Assembly: GCA_902582875.1 (NCBI GenBank)
Contig: CACHTV010000003.1
Span: forward strand, 1 to 64,000
Length of the DNA stretch: 64,000 nt
Direction: 5' to 3'
Origin: an uncultured Pelagibacteraceae bacterium
GTDB taxonomy: Bacteria; Pseudomonadota; Alphaproteobacteria; Pelagibacterales; Pelagibacteraceae
The position numbers were made by a program, and so were the translations under genes. This document shows, one piece after another, positions 18,902 to 29,997 of the stretch. The notes beneath the pieces were generated by a model that did no database searches, had not been told where the DNA came from, and saw only the letters and a program-made list of their open reading frames with translations. Numbering within the stretch: the stretch's first letter is position 1; every line of letters starts with the position of its first letter.

Positions 18902-19633
18902 ATGGGAAAAATTATAGAATTAAAAAATGTTAATAAATGGTTTGATAAGTTTCAAGCTTTAAAAGATGTAAATCTTGAGGTTAATCAACAAGAGAAAATT
19001 GTTATATGTGGTCCTTCTGGATCAGGAAAATCAACATTGATTAGATGCATTAATAGACTTGAGGAACATCAAGAAGGAGAAATTATAGTAGATGGTAAGG
19101 AGATTTCTGAAAATACAAAAGATATAGAAAAAATACGTGCTGAGGTTGGAATGGTATTTCAACAATTCAATTTATTCCCACATCTATCAATCTTAGATAA
19201 TTGCACATTAGCTCCTATATGGGTTAAAAAAATGCCTAAAAAACAAGCTGAAGAAGTTGCAATGAAAAATTTAGAAAGAGTTCAAATTGCTGATCAAGCT
19301 AAAAAGTTTCCAGGTCAACTTTCTGGAGGACAACAACAAAGATGTGCTTTAGCTAGAGCTTTATGTATGGAACCCAAAATTATGTTATTTGATGAACCAA
19401 CATCAGCGCTTGATCCAGAAATGATAAAAGAAGTATTGGACGCTATGGTTGATTTAGCCAAAGCTGGAATGACTATGATAGTTGTAACACATGAAATGGG
19501 ATTTGCGAAAGAGGTAGCTGACAATATGATTTTTATGGATGAAGGGAGAATAGTAGAAAAAGCAAAAACAAAAGATTTTTTTAACAACCCTAAATCTGAC
19601 CGAACAAAACTTTTTTTAAGTCAAATCTTATAA
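18902..19633 (+). CDS. aapP: General L-amino acid ABC transporter ATP-binding protein
   Basis: [51 protein letters not shown]. Confidence 0.95.
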   Translation: MGKIIELKNVNKWFDKFQALKDVNLEVNQQEKIVICGPSGSGKSTLIRCINRLEEHQEGEIIVDGKEISENTKDIEKIRAEVGMVFQQFNLFPHLSILDNCTLAPIWVKKMPKKQAEEVAMKNLERVQIADQAKKFPGQLSGGQQQRCALARALCMEPKIMLFDEPTSALDPEMIKEVLDAMVDLAKAGMTMIVVTHEMGFAKEVADNMIFMDEGRIVEKAKTKDFFNNPKSDRTKLFLSQIL

Positions 19634-20623
19634 CCATTTTGGTATAGGTAAATTTTTACTTTTTAAAAATTCTTTATTAAAAATCTTACTTGCATATCTT
19701 TTACCGTGATCGCATAAAATTGTAACTATAGTTTTTCCAGGACCCATTTTTTTTGCCAACTTAATAGCCCCTGCAATATTAATACCAGATGAACCACCTA
19801 AAATAATTTTTTGTTTTTCCATTAAATCATAGATTAAATTAAGAGCTTCAGTATCATTTGTTTGAAAAGCGTCATCAATTATAGCCTTCTCAAAATTTTT
19901 TGTAATTCTTCCAGTTCCAATACCTTCGGTAATTGAATTTCCAACATTTTCTAATTTATTATTTTTGATATAAGAATACAGTGAAGAGCCCATTGGATCA
20001 GACAAAGCTATTTTTATACTCTTATTTTTTTCTTTTAATCCAAGAGAAACTCCAGCTAGCGTTCCTCCAGTTCCTACTGCGCAGGTAAAACCATCTATTT
20101 CACCATTTGTTTGACTCCAAATTTCGTTAGCAGTTGTTTTCATATGAGATTCTGTATTGATTATATTGTCAAATTGATTAGCCCAATAAACTCCATTTTT
20201 ATCTGTTTTATTTAAATCTTCTGCAATTTTTTTTGACTGTTTAATATAGTTATTAGGATCTGAATAAGGGACTGCATCAACTTCAATCAATTCAGCACCT
20301 AAACTTTTTAAAGTTTCTTTTTTTTCAATTGATTGAGTCTTTGGTATAACAATTTTAAGTTTTAAATCATATTCTTTACAAACGATCGCAAGTCCAATAC
20401 CTGTATTTCCAGCAGTTCCCTCAACTATAGTTCCACCTTTTGTAATTAACTTTCTTTTTATTGCATTTTGGACAATAAAAAGAGCAGCCCTATCTTTTAC
20501 GGATTCCCCAGGATTTAAATATTCTGCTTTACCATAAATATTACATCCGGTTAATTCGGAGACTTGTTTTAATCTTACTAATGGTGTATTTCCAATTTGA
20601 GATAAAACAATGTTATTTTCCAT
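19628..20623 (-). CDS. Cysteine synthase / PLP-dependent beta-synthase family
   Basis: [23 protein letters not shown] lysine; [20 protein letters not shown]. Confidence 0.9.
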   Translation of the reverse strand: MENNIVLSQIGNTPLVRLKQVSELTGCNIYGKAEYLNPGESVKDRAALFIVQNAIKRKLITKGGTIVEGTAGNTGIGLAIVCKEYDLKLKIVIPKTQSIEKKETLKSLGAELIEVDAVPYSDPNNYIKQSKKIAEDLNKTDKNGVYWANQFDNIINTESHMKTTANEIWSQTNGEIDGFTCAVGTGGTLAGVSLGLKEKNKSIKIALSDPMGSSLYSYIKNNKLENVGNSITEGIGTGRITKNFEKAIIDDAFQTNDTEALNLIYDLMEKQKIILGGSSGINIAGAIKLAKKMGPGKTIVTILCDHGKRYASKIFNKEFLKSKNLPIPKWL

Positions 20624-20635
20624 AATTTAAAGTAT

Positions 20636-21319
20636 ATGAAAAAAATTTTCCTTTCAATTATAATTCTATTTTCCTTTAATTTTAAAGCTATAGGTCATGT
20701 AGAACATTATGAAGCACTTAATTATTTAGAATATGAATTGTTTAGAAACAATAAATCTATAGGCTATCATAAATATAATTTTGAAAGAGAAAATGATACT
20801 TTATCTATTAAAAGTGAGGTAAGTTTTAAGATAACAAAACTTGGTGTAGATCTTTACAAATATTTTGCTGCAAGTGAAGAAGTTTATAAAAATCAAAGAT
20901 TTTTTAAATTTTCTTCTAAAACAAATCAGAACAAAAAAAATAAATATGTGAATATTGCTTTTGATAAAGAGACAGATAGCCTCATTATTGATGGCTCATC
21001 TTATAAAGGAAATGCAGAAAAAAAAACAATAGTTGGAACTTGGTGGAATCATGAAATTATTGAAGCAAAAGCGCAAATTAGCGCTATTTCTGGAAGAATT
21101 ATAGAACAAAAAGTAACTTTTATTGGTAAAGAAGAAATAAAAATAGGTGATAAAACTTTTAATACTTTACATTATAATTTTAAATCTTCTGACGAAACAT
21201 TGCCTGATAATAAAAAGCTAAATACAGATATCTGGTATGATGAAGACACATATCTTTGGGTTAAAGCAGCTTTTGACAAAACTGGATACTGGGAATATAG
21301 AATAAAAACTTATAAGTAA
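20636..21319 (+). CDS. Exported protein of unknown function (DUF3108/DUF6134-like)
   Basis: Signal peptide; LEYELFRNNKSIGYHKYNFER, DIWYDEDTYLWVKAAFDKTGYWEYRI. Confidence 0.6.
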   Translation: MKKIFLSIIILFSFNFKAIGHVEHYEALNYLEYELFRNNKSIGYHKYNFERENDTLSIKSEVSFKITKLGVDLYKYFAASEEVYKNQRFFKFSSKTNQNKKNKYVNIAFDKETDSLIIDGSSYKGNAEKKTIVGTWWNHEIIEAKAQISAISGRIIEQKVTFIGKEEIKIGDKTFNTLHYNFKSSDETLPDNKKLNTDIWYDEDTYLWVKAAFDKTGYWEYRIKTYK

Positions 21320-21416
21320 TTATTTTTTGAACGTAGTTTTTTTCTTTGAGTCAACACTTTTTATTAACTTTTTTCACTTTTTTTAAGGAAAAACGAGCTG
21401 TTTTTTTTTGCCCAAA

Positions 21417-21447
21417 TTGAACTTTTACTGTTGCCAAAATCTATAAT
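21417..21447 (+). promoter_or_regulatory. Candidate sigma70-like promoter for XRE regulator
   Basis: TTGAAC, 19-nt spacer, TATAAT. Confidence 0.35.
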
Positions 21448-21469
21448 TTAGGGTTGAATAAAAAAAAAA

Positions 21470-21850
21470 TTGGGAGTTCGAGTGGAAGAAAATTTTAACA
21501 CACATTTAGGAAAAAAATTAAGAATGCGTAGGTTATCGCTTGGATTAACTCAAACTAAAGTGGCACAGGCAATAAATGTTACTTTTCAACAAATACAGAA
21601 ATATGAAAAAGGGACTAACGGAGTAAGTTCAAGTAGATTGATGCAGCTTTCTCAATTCTTAAAAGTTCCCATTATTTATTTTTTCGAAGATTTTAAGGAT
21701 TTTAGAGATTTAAATCAGGAAGATTTTTCAAATAACGAAGATTTAAACTATTCATTTTTAAGCAGAACTTTTGCATCTTTATCAAAATCTCAAAAAGATA
21801 AGATAATTCAAATATTAAACAACACAAGTAAATTTGAAAAAGTTGGCTAA
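21470..21850 (+). CDS. XRE-family helix-turn-helix transcriptional regulator
   Basis: LRMRRLSLGLTQTKVAQAINVTFQQIQKYEKGTNGVSSSRLMQLSQFL; TTG start at 21470 or GTG at 21482. Confidence 0.88.
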   Translation: MGVRVEENFNTHLGKKLRMRRLSLGLTQTKVAQAINVTFQQIQKYEKGTNGVSSSRLMQLSQFLKVPIIYFFEDFKDFRDLNQEDFSNNEDLNYSFLSRTFASLSKSQKDKIIQILNNTSKFEKVG

Positions 21851-21860
21851 GTTAACTATT

Positions 21861-21936
21861 TGGCTCCTCGGGCAGGACTCGAACCTGCGACCAATTGATT
21901 AACAGTCAACTGCTCTACCAACTGAGCTACCGAGGA
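21861..21936 (-). tRNA. tRNA-Asn(GTT)
   Basis: Reverse complement TCCTCGGTAGCTCAGTTGGTAGAGCAGTTGACTGTTAATC...GGTTCGAGTCC...CCGAGGAGCCA. Confidence 0.96.
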
Positions 21937-21984
21937 ATGAAAGTGAACATACTTTTTTTAAAAAAATAAAACAACTAATTTTTT

Positions 21985-22058
21985 TGGAGGCCACGCCCAG
22001 AATCGAACTGGGATAAAAGGATTTGCAATCCTCTGCGTAACCATTCCGCCACGTGGCC
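21985..22058 (-). tRNA. tRNA-Cys(GCA)
   Basis: Reverse complement GGCCACGTGGCGGAATGGTTACGCAGAGGATTGCAAATCC...AGTTCGATTCT...GTGGCCTCCA. Confidence 0.95.
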
Positions 22059-22170
22059 TAAACTAACCTTAAAAACTATTTAAATCATTTAATTGGTTCA
22101 ATAAAGCGAAATCTATCCTTTTTAGGTTTTTGCTCTTTTGATATAAAGTATATTAAGAATTAATCATAAA

Positions 22171-24816
22171 ATGGAATTTAAAAAATACAATCATCTAAAA
22201 GAAGAAAAAAAAATCTCCAATTTTTGGATTAAAAAAGGTTCTTTTAAACCTAAAAAAAGCAAATTTAAAGACACATTCTCAATTGTGATTCCACCCCCAA
22301 ATGTGACTGGAAGACTGCATATGGGACATGCTTTAAATAATAGTCTTCAAGATGTGCTTATTAGATTTAATAGAATGATGGGAAAAGAAACATTATGGCA
22401 GCCAGGAACAGACCATGCAGGAATTGCTACCCAAGCTGTCGTAGAAAAAAATTTAGAAAAAGAAGGTATTAAAAAAAATGATTTAGGAAGAGAAAAATTC
22501 ATTAAAAAGGTTTGGCAGTGGAAAGAACAATCTGGAGGAATAATTTTAGATCAACTTAAAAAATTAGGTTGTTCATGCGATTGGTCTAGAACAAGATTTA
22601 CTATGGATAAAGATCTATCTCATGCAGTTATTAAAGTTTTTGTAGATCTTTATAATAGTAAGTTAATTTATAAAGATAAAAAACTTGTTAATTGGGATAC
22701 TCAACTCCAGACAGCTATTTCAGATTTAGAAGTATTACAAAAAGATTTACAATCCCAATTATATTATATCGATTATCCAATTGAGAATTCAGATAAAAAA
22801 ATTACAATTGCAACCACAAGACCAGAAACTATGATGGGAGATACTGCTATAGCAGTAAATCCTAAAGATCAAAGATACATTAATTTAATAGGAAAAAATG
22901 TTCGAATTCCTTTAGTAAATAGAAAGATAAAAATTATCGCTGATTATTATGCCGATCCTGAGCAAGGTACAGGGGCAGTAAAAATAACCCCAGCTCATGA
23001 TTTCAATGATTATGAGGTAGGGAAAAGAAATAAATTAAAAATAATGAATATTTTTGAAAAAAATGGAAAGATAAATAAAAATGGAATAGAAGAATTTATT
23101 GGTTTAGATAGATTTGAAGCAAGAAAACTTTTAGTAAAAAAACTTAAAGAAAATGGAAATCTTATAAAAATAGAAAATATTAAAAATAAAGTTCCTTATG
23201 GAGATCGATCAAATACTATTATTGAACCTCTATTAACAGAACAATGGTTTGTTGATGCAAAAAAATTATCAAAAAAACCAATCTCAATAGTTAAAAAAGG
23301 TAAAACTTCTTTTTTTCCAGATAATTGGACTAAGACATTCTTTCAGTGGATGAAAAATATTGAACCTTGGTGTATATCTCGCCAAATTTGGTGGGGCCAC
23401 AGAATTCCCGCATGGTATGATGAGAATAATAATGTCTTTGTTGCAGAAAATAAAAAAGATGCATTAACTTTAGCAAAGAAAAAAAATAAAAATAAGAAAG
23501 TTAAACTTAGACAAGAAACAGATGTTCTCGATACTTGGTTCTCATCAGCTCTATGGCCATTTGCTACATTAGGTTGGCCAACTAAAACAAAAGAATTTTT
23601 AAAATTCTATCCTACATCTGTTCTAGTTACAGGGTTCGATATAATCTTTTTTTGGGTAGCTAGAATGTTAATGATGGGGAATTATTTTAATAAAGATACA
23701 CCATTTCGTAAAATTTATGTCCATGCGTTAGTTAGAGATGAAAAAGGACAAAAAATGTCTAAATCAAAAGGAAACGTAATTGATCCTCTTGAACTTATAA
23801 AAGAGTATGGAGCTGATAGTTTAAGGTTTACATTAATCTCAATGGCTTCGCCTGGAAGAGATGTAAAATTATCAAAAGACAGAGTGACAGGTAATAGAAA
23901 TTTTATTACAAAAATTTGGAGTGCTAATAATTTTCTAAATATGAATAATTGTAAATTGAATAAAAAAGTAAATATAAAATCTATTAAACTTCCAATTAAT
24001 CAGTGGATATTTAATGAATATATTAAGACACAAAATATTGTATCAAAAAATATTGAAATTTTTAGATTTGATGAAGCAGCAAAACATGTTTATCAATTTG
24101 TATGGCATTCTTATTGCGACTGGTATTTAGAGTTTTTAAAACCAATTTTTAACTCAAAGAATCAGGCTGAAATCAAAGAAGCAAAATTATTTTCGTCTTT
24201 TATGATGGCTAATATTTTAAGGATTCTTCATCCTTTTATTCCTTTTTTTACTGAGTCAGTTTGGTTAAAAAATAAATATAAAGTAATTTTTAAGGAAGAT
24301 TTAATCTCATCTTCTTGGCCTAATTATAAAAATTTAAATAAATTTAATAAAAACCAAATTAATATCAATAATACGATTGAATTAATTTCTAATATCAGAT
24401 CTACAAAATCTGAATTAAAGATTACACCAAAGCTTTTTTGTGATATTTCTTTTTCTAATAAATCCAAAAAACTTAAAAAATTAGTAAGCAGTTATTTTAC
24501 TTTAATTAAACAGGTAGGCAGAGTAAATAACATTGTAAAGGATAATAAAGACAAAAACTCTATTGATCTTTTAGTTTTAAAAGAAAAATTTTCTATAATA
24601 TTTAGTGAAGAAGTAGAATTAACTTCTCAAAAAGAAAGAATTCTACAAAAAGTGGAAAATTTAAAGGTAAAAATTACTGGATTAAATACTAAGCTTAAAA
24701 ACAAGGCTTATGTAAAGAATGCTCCTAAAGAAATTGTTCAAAAGGACAAAAAACTGCTGAAAGAATTAACTATTGAAGATGAAAAATTAAGAAGTATTGT
24801 ATCGAGTATTAATTAA
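22171..24816 (+). CDS. valS: Valyl-tRNA synthetase
   Basis: [38 protein letters not shown]. Confidence 0.97.
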   Translation: MEFKKYNHLKEEKKISNFWIKKGSFKPKKSKFKDTFSIVIPPPNVTGRLHMGHALNNSLQDVLIRFNRMMGKETLWQPGTDHAGIATQAVVEKNLEKEGIKKNDLGREKFIKKVWQWKEQSGGIILDQLKKLGCSCDWSRTRFTMDKDLSHAVIKVFVDLYNSKLIYKDKKLVNWDTQLQTAISDLEVLQKDLQSQLYYIDYPIENSDKKITIATTRPETMMGDTAIAVNPKDQRYINLIGKNVRIPLVNRKIKIIADYYADPEQGTGAVKITPAHDFNDYEVGKRNKLKIMNIFEKNGKINKNGIEEFIGLDRFEARKLLVKKLKENGNLIKIENIKNKVPYGDRSNTIIEPLLTEQWFVDAKKLSKKPISIVKKGKTSFFPDNWTKTFFQWMKNIEPWCISRQIWWGHRIPAWYDENNNVFVAENKKDALTLAKKKNKNKKVKLRQETDVLDTWFSSALWPFATLGWPTKTKEFLKFYPTSVLVTGFDIIFFWVARMLMMGNYFNKDTPFRKIYVHALVRDEKGQKMSKSKGNVIDPLELIKEYGADSLRFTLISMASPGRDVKLSKDRVTGNRNFITKIWSANNFLNMNNCKLNKKVNIKSIKLPINQWIFNEYIKTQNIVSKNIEIFRFDEAAKHVYQFVWHSYCDWYLEFLKPIFNSKNQAEIKEAKLFSSFMMANILRILHPFIPFFTESVWLKNKYKVIFKEDLISSSWPNYKNLNKFNKNQININNTIELISNIRSTKSELKITPKLFCDISFSNKSKKLKKLVSSYFTLIKQVGRVNNIVKDNKDKNSIDLLVLKEKFSIIFSEEVELTSQKERILQKVENLKVKITGLNTKLKNKAYVKNAPKEIVQKDKKLLKELTIEDEKLRSIVSSIN

Positions 24817-24818
24817 AT

Positions 24819-26537
24819 ATGCCTAAAATTGATAAAAAAAAATTACCCAGTCGTCATACTTCTTTAGGACCTGATAGAGCTCCACATCGATCCTTCTATT
24901 ATGCTATGGGGGAAACAGAACAAGATGTTGCTAAACCTTTTGTTGGTGTTGTTTCAACTTGGAACGAAGCAGCTCCTTGTAATACAGCTTTAATGAGACA
25001 GGCACAATCGGTTAAAAAAGGAGTTAAACAGTTTGGAGGAACACCAAGAGAATTCTGTACAATAACAGTCACTGATGGGATAGCTATGGGTCACGAGGGA
25101 ATGAAATCATCTTTAATTTCAAGAGAGATTATAGCAGACTCTGCCGAATTAACTGTTAGGGGACATTGTTACGACGCTTTAGTTGGTATTGCTGGATGCG
25201 ATAAATCCTTACCAGGTTTAATGATGTCTATGTTGAGATTAAATGTTCCAAGTGTTTTTATTTATGGCGGTTCAATTTTACCAGGTAAATATAAAGGTAA
25301 AGATGTAACTGTTGTTGATGTATTTGAAGCAGTAGGAAAACATTCCTCTGGCTCAATGTCATCTAAAGAACTTAGAGAATTAGAATTAGTTGCTTGCCCT
25401 AGTGCTGGCGCTTGTGGAGGTCAGTTTACAGCTAACACCATGGCATGTGTTTCTGAAGCTATAGGACTAGCATTACCTTACTCAGCAGGAACCCCAGCTC
25501 CATATGAAGAAAGAGACAAGTATGCCTTTGAAAGTGGTAAAACAGTAATGAATCTATTAGAAAAAAATATAAAACCAAGAAGTATAGTAACAAAGGAGTC
25601 TTTAGAAAATGCTGCAACAATTGTTGCTGCTACCGGAGGTTCAACTAATGCAGCTCTTCATTTACCAGCTCTAGCTAATGAAATAGGAGTTAAATTTGAT
25701 TTGATGGATGTAGCAAAAATATTTAAAAAAACTCCTTATCTTGCAGATCTAAAACCTGGTGGAAAATATGTTGCTAAAGACATGTGGGAGGCTGGTGGAG
25801 TTCCAATGTTATTGAAAACTTTATATGATGGAGGTTTTATACATGGTGATTGTATGACTGTTACTGGCAAAACAATGAAAGAAAATCTAAGAAATATTAA
25901 ATTTAATATTAATCAGAAAGTTTTAAGAGAATATAACAATCCATTATCTCCAGATGGTGGAGTTGTTGGACTAAAAGGGAACTTAGCTCCAGATGGAGCT
26001 ATAGTTAAAATAGCTGGTTTAAAAAAATTACAATTTACTGGTAAGGCGAGATGTTTTGATAATGAAGAAGATGCTATGAAAGCAGTACAGACGAAAAAGT
26101 ACAAAGATGGAGATGTAATTATAATAAGATACGAAGGGCCAAGAGGAGGCCCAGGTATGAGAGAAATGTTATCAACTACTGGAGCAATTTATGGTCAAGG
26201 CAAAGGAGAAAAGGTTGCTTTAATAACAGATGGGAGGTTTTCTGGAGCAACTAGAGGTTTCTGCGTTGGACATGTTGGTCCTGAAGCTGCATTAGGTGGA
26301 CCAATTGCATTACTTAAAAATGGAGATGTAATAGATATAGATGCAAAAAAAGGGACAATTAACGTTAGATTAACTAAATCTCAATTAGCCTCTAGAAAGA
26401 AAAAATGGAGAGCTAAAAAACTATCATTTGGTTCAGGTACACTATGGAAATATGCACAAACAGTGGGCCCAGCTTATCTTGGTGCTCCAACTCATCCAGG
26501 TAAAAAAAAAGAAGTTAAAGAATACTCTAAGATTTAA
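24819..26537 (+). CDS. ilvD: Dihydroxy-acid dehydratase
   Basis: [47 protein letters not shown]. Confidence 0.96.
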   Translation: MPKIDKKKLPSRHTSLGPDRAPHRSFYYAMGETEQDVAKPFVGVVSTWNEAAPCNTALMRQAQSVKKGVKQFGGTPREFCTITVTDGIAMGHEGMKSSLISREIIADSAELTVRGHCYDALVGIAGCDKSLPGLMMSMLRLNVPSVFIYGGSILPGKYKGKDVTVVDVFEAVGKHSSGSMSSKELRELELVACPSAGACGGQFTANTMACVSEAIGLALPYSAGTPAPYEERDKYAFESGKTVMNLLEKNIKPRSIVTKESLENAATIVAATGGSTNAALHLPALANEIGVKFDLMDVAKIFKKTPYLADLKPGGKYVAKDMWEAGGVPMLLKTLYDGGFIHGDCMTVTGKTMKENLRNIKFNINQKVLREYNNPLSPDGGVVGLKGNLAPDGAIVKIAGLKKLQFTGKARCFDNEEDAMKAVQTKKYKDGDVIIIRYEGPRGGPGMREMLSTTGAIYGQGKGEKVALITDGRFSGATRGFCVGHVGPEAALGGPIALLKNGDVIDIDAKKGTINVRLTKSQLASRKKKWRAKKLSFGSGTLWKYAQTVGPAYLGAPTHPGKKKEVKEYSKI

Positions 26538-27742
26538 TGAAAATTAGACCAGTTATTTTATGCGGAGGTTCTGGAACTAGGTTATGGCCCGATTCAAAAA
26601 AACATCAAGCAAAACAGTTTATAGATTTTGGAGGCTGGACGTTACTTGGAAAAACTTTAGATAGAGTAAAAGGATCTTTATTTGACATTCCTATAATTAG
26701 CACTAATTCAAAATATCTTAAAGAAATCAAGAAACATTTAAAGAAATATAAAATTAAGAAATATAAAATTATATTAGAGCCAACCAAAAAAAATACAGGA
26801 CCTGCTATTCTTGCTAGTGCACTTCTCAAAGATGTTCCAGATAAACAACCTATGATATTTTTAACTGCAGACCATTTAATAGAAAAAGTAAGTAAATTTA
26901 ACAATGAAATCAAAAAAAATAAGAAATATCTAACTGATAATAATATTTTCATTTTCGCTATTAAACCAAATACACTCTCTGATCAATTTGGATATTTAAT
27001 TACTAAAAAAAATAAAAAGAATTTAAATAAGGTGACTAGTTTTGTTGAAAAACCAAATCTAAAAAAAGCTAAAAAAATTATAGAAAAAGGAGGACATTGG
27101 AATTCTGGAATGTTTTTTTCAAGAAAAGACTCAATTATAAATAATTTCAAAAAATACCAGCAAAATATATATCGAAACTCTTTGTCAGCTGTTTATAAAA
27201 GCAATTATAAAAATAACATATATTATTTAAACAAGAAATCGTTTTCGAAAAATTCTTCAAGATCTTTTGATTATGCGATTTTAGAAAAAGCAAAGAATAT
27301 AAATGCTATAAAACTCAATATCTCTTGGACAGATTTAGGAAGTTGGAAAGAGATTCTTCTAATGTACCATAAAAATAAAAGTAAATATTTTATTAAAAAA
27401 AATACTTTTTATAGACCATGGGGTAAATATACCAACTTATTCAATGGTAACAATTTTTTAATAAAAGAAATATATGTTAAATCAAAAGGAATTTTAAGTT
27501 TACAAAAACATTTTCATAGATCTGAACATTGGTTAGTGACAAAAGGTGTGCCTAAAATTACACTCAATAAAAAATTTTTCTCTAAAAAGCCCAATGAAAC
27601 TATTTTTATTCCTAAAGGAGCAATTCACAGAATTCAGAATCCTAATAAAAAACCCATAAAGATTATGGAAGCACAGTTAGGTTCTATTTTAAAAGAGACT
27701 GATATAGTTCGTTACGAAGACATTTATGGTCGGGCTAATTAA
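26537..27742 (+). CDS. Mannose-1-phosphate guanylyltransferase (with C-terminal isomerase-like cupin)
   Basis: ILCGGSGTRLWPDSKKHQAKQF; FVEKPNLKKA; cupin RPWGKYTNL...KHFHRSEHWLVTKG. Confidence 0.9.
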   Translation: MKIRPVILCGGSGTRLWPDSKKHQAKQFIDFGGWTLLGKTLDRVKGSLFDIPIISTNSKYLKEIKKHLKKYKIKKYKIILEPTKKNTGPAILASALLKDVPDKQPMIFLTADHLIEKVSKFNNEIKKNKKYLTDNNIFIFAIKPNTLSDQFGYLITKKNKKNLNKVTSFVEKPNLKKAKKIIEKGGHWNSGMFFSRKDSIINNFKKYQQNIYRNSLSAVYKSNYKNNIYYLNKKSFSKNSSRSFDYAILEKAKNINAIKLNISWTDLGSWKEILLMYHKNKSKYFIKKNTFYRPWGKYTNLFNGNNFLIKEIYVKSKGILSLQKHFHRSEHWLVTKGVPKITLNKKFFSKKPNETIFIPKGAIHRIQNPNKKPIKIMEAQLGSILKETDIVRYEDIYGRAN

Positions 27743-28511
27743 TTTCTAATTCAATTGGTGTGTGGTCAGAAGGTTTTATTTTAGATCTTGGTTCCTTATT
27801 AATATTTATTGATTTTACATTTGCTAATAGGTTATTCGATACTAGGAAGTGATCTATTCTCATTCCATAATTCTTTTGCCACGAACCTGCAAAATAATCC
27901 CAAAAAGTATATTCTTGTCTAGACTTATTAAAGTGTCTGTATATATCACTAAAACCTAAATTAATTATTTCTCTATATTTTTTTCTAATTTCTAACCTAA
28001 ACAAAGCATCATTTTCATATCTTTTATAGTCATATACATCAATTTCTTCTGGGATAATGTTAAAATCGCCCGAAATAATCAAATTAGGATTTAAATTTAA
28101 TTCAATTTTAATTTTTTTAATTAAAGACGTAAGCCAAAGTTTTTTATATTCGTATTTATCGGTATCTACAGGATTACCATTAGGAACATAAATATTTATA
28201 AGTTTAGTCTTTTTTTTATTTAAAATAATTTCACCAGTAATTACTCGTGATTGTTTTAATTTATCTTTAAGAAAATCATTTCTAACATTTTTTATTTTAG
28301 GCTTAGATAAAAAAGCAACCCCATTGTAACTTTTTTGACCAAATATATATGAATTATATCCATTTTTTTCAAAAATTTCTGAAGGAAAATTTTCGTTTTG
28401 TGTTTTTATTTCTTGCAATAACAAAATGTCAGGTTTCGAATTTTTAATATAGTGAAGAATATTTTCAATTCTGGCACGAACTGAATTCACGTTCCATGAT
28501 ATAATTTTCAT
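27735..28511 (-). CDS. xth: Exodeoxyribonuclease III
   Basis: MKIISWNVNSVRARIENI; LLLQEIKTQ; SGDFNI; SDHTPIELEI. Start moved to 28511. Confidence 0.94.
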   Translation of the reverse strand: MKIISWNVNSVRARIENILHYIKNSKPDILLLQEIKTQNENFPSEIFEKNGYNSYIFGQKSYNGVAFLSKPKIKNVRNDFLKDKLKQSRVITGEIILNKKKTKLINIYVPNGNPVDTDKYEYKKLWLTSLIKKIKIELNLNPNLIISGDFNIIPEEIDVYDYKRYENDALFRLEIRKKYREIINLGFSDIYRHFNKSRQEYTFWDYFAGSWQKNYGMRIDHFLVSNNLLANVKSININKEPRSKIKPSDHTPIELEIN

Positions 28512-28828
28512 CAAACAGAAAAAGATAGTCCACAACCACAAGAAGATGATGCTTTGGGATTATTAATTACGAATGACTCTCCAATCATTTCTTTTTTAAA
28601 ATCAATAGTTGAACCTGAAATAATATCAAGAGAAGTATTGTCAATAACTGCTTTACCAAACAATACATCTTCATTGTTAATTTTATTATCAAAGCTAAAA
28701 TTATATTTAAATCCTGAACAACCGCCACCTTTTACTGAAATTCTAAAAAATTTTTTTAATTGATCTTCACTAATAATCTTTTCTATTTGCTCTTTAGCTC
28801 GATCTGTAAATTCTATTTTCTTTGTCAT
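28511..28828 (-). CDS. erpA: A-type iron-sulfur carrier (ErpA/IscA/HesB family)
   Basis: GGGCSGFKYNF and C-terminal SSSCGCGLSF. Confidence 0.88.
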   Translation of the reverse strand: MTKKIEFTDRAKEQIEKIISEDQLKKFFRISVKGGGCSGFKYNFSFDNKINNEDVLFGKAVIDNTSLDIISGSTIDFKKEMIGESFVINNPKASSSCGCGLSFSV

Positions 28829-28866
28829 AACTGGTTATTATGTAGTATATATTTTTATAGGCAATT

Positions 28867-29997
28867 ATGCAAAAAAATAGGTTCTTAAAATTATCTATTT
28901 CTATTAAATCCAGAGGCAGATTTAACCTAGAAAAGAAAAGCAATCTAAGATCTCCATATCAAAGAGATAGAGATAGAATTATTCACTCAACGGCTTTTAG
29001 GAGACTAAAACATAAAACTCAAGTTTTTGTTAACACTACAGATGATCATTACAGAACAAGAATTACCCATTCTTTAGAAGTCGCCCAAATTGCAAGAACA
29101 TTAGCTAAGTTTTTCAAATTGAATGAAGATTTATGTGAGACATTAAGTTTAGCTCATGATCTAGGTCACACACCATTTGGTCATGCTGGCGAAGAAGCTT
29201 TAGATGATTGTATGAGAGAGCATGGAGGGTTCGATCATAATATTCAAACAATTAGAATAGTAACGCTTTTGGAAAATAAATATTATAAATTTAGTGGACT
29301 AAATTTAACTTTTGAAACTTTAGATGGTTTAATTAAGCATAATGGACCAGTTTATAATTTAACTAAATTTAATGATATTTTAGGAAAGAATTTTTTTGAA
29401 AAAAAAATAAATTTTCAAAATAGCCCTTCATTAGAAGCACAAATAGCATCCATTTCAGATGATATTGCTTATAATAGCCACGATCTTGAAGATGGTTTGA
29501 AAGCGCAACTATTTAAATTAGAAGATCTTAAAAATATACCAGTTCTTAATTCAGTATTAGAAAAACATAGTAAAAAATTTAAAAAATTTTCTCAGGACTT
29601 AATGTTAAGAGAAATCATCAGAGATATAATTAATGAAATGGTAAAAGATATTATTTTTAATACAATAAAAAATATCAAAACAAATAATATAAAAAATATA
29701 AATGATGTTTATAATTCTAAATATCCTATTGTACATTTTTCTAAAAAAATGAGTTCTTTTGATGTTAATATAAAAAGATTTTTAAAAGAAAAAATGTACC
29801 ACCACAAAAAAGTATTACAAAAAACTAGCTATGGAAAAAAAGTCATTAAAAACCTGTTTATAAAGATTAAAAAAAATCCAAAAAAATTTGTAAATATAAA
29901 TGTTATAAAAAAAACTGATATAGATAGATCCATCTGCGATTTTATAGCTGGAATGACTGATAGATTTGCAATAAATTTACATAGAAAATTAAAATGA
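28867..29997 (+). CDS. dgt: dGTP triphosphohydrolase-like HD protein
   Basis: RSPYQRDRDRIIHSTAFRRLKHKTQVF; RTRITHSLEVAQIAR; HDLGHTPFGHAGE. Confidence 0.93.
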   Translation: MQKNRFLKLSISIKSRGRFNLEKKSNLRSPYQRDRDRIIHSTAFRRLKHKTQVFVNTTDDHYRTRITHSLEVAQIARTLAKFFKLNEDLCETLSLAHDLGHTPFGHAGEEALDDCMREHGGFDHNIQTIRIVTLLENKYYKFSGLNLTFETLDGLIKHNGPVYNLTKFNDILGKNFFEKKINFQNSPSLEAQIASISDDIAYNSHDLEDGLKAQLFKLEDLKNIPVLNSVLEKHSKKFKKFSQDLMLREIIRDIINEMVKDIIFNTIKNIKTNNIKNINDVYNSKYPIVHFSKKMSSFDVNIKRFLKEKMYHHKKVLQKTSYGKKVIKNLFIKIKKNPKKFVNINVIKKTDIDRSICDFIAGMTDRFAINLHRKLK

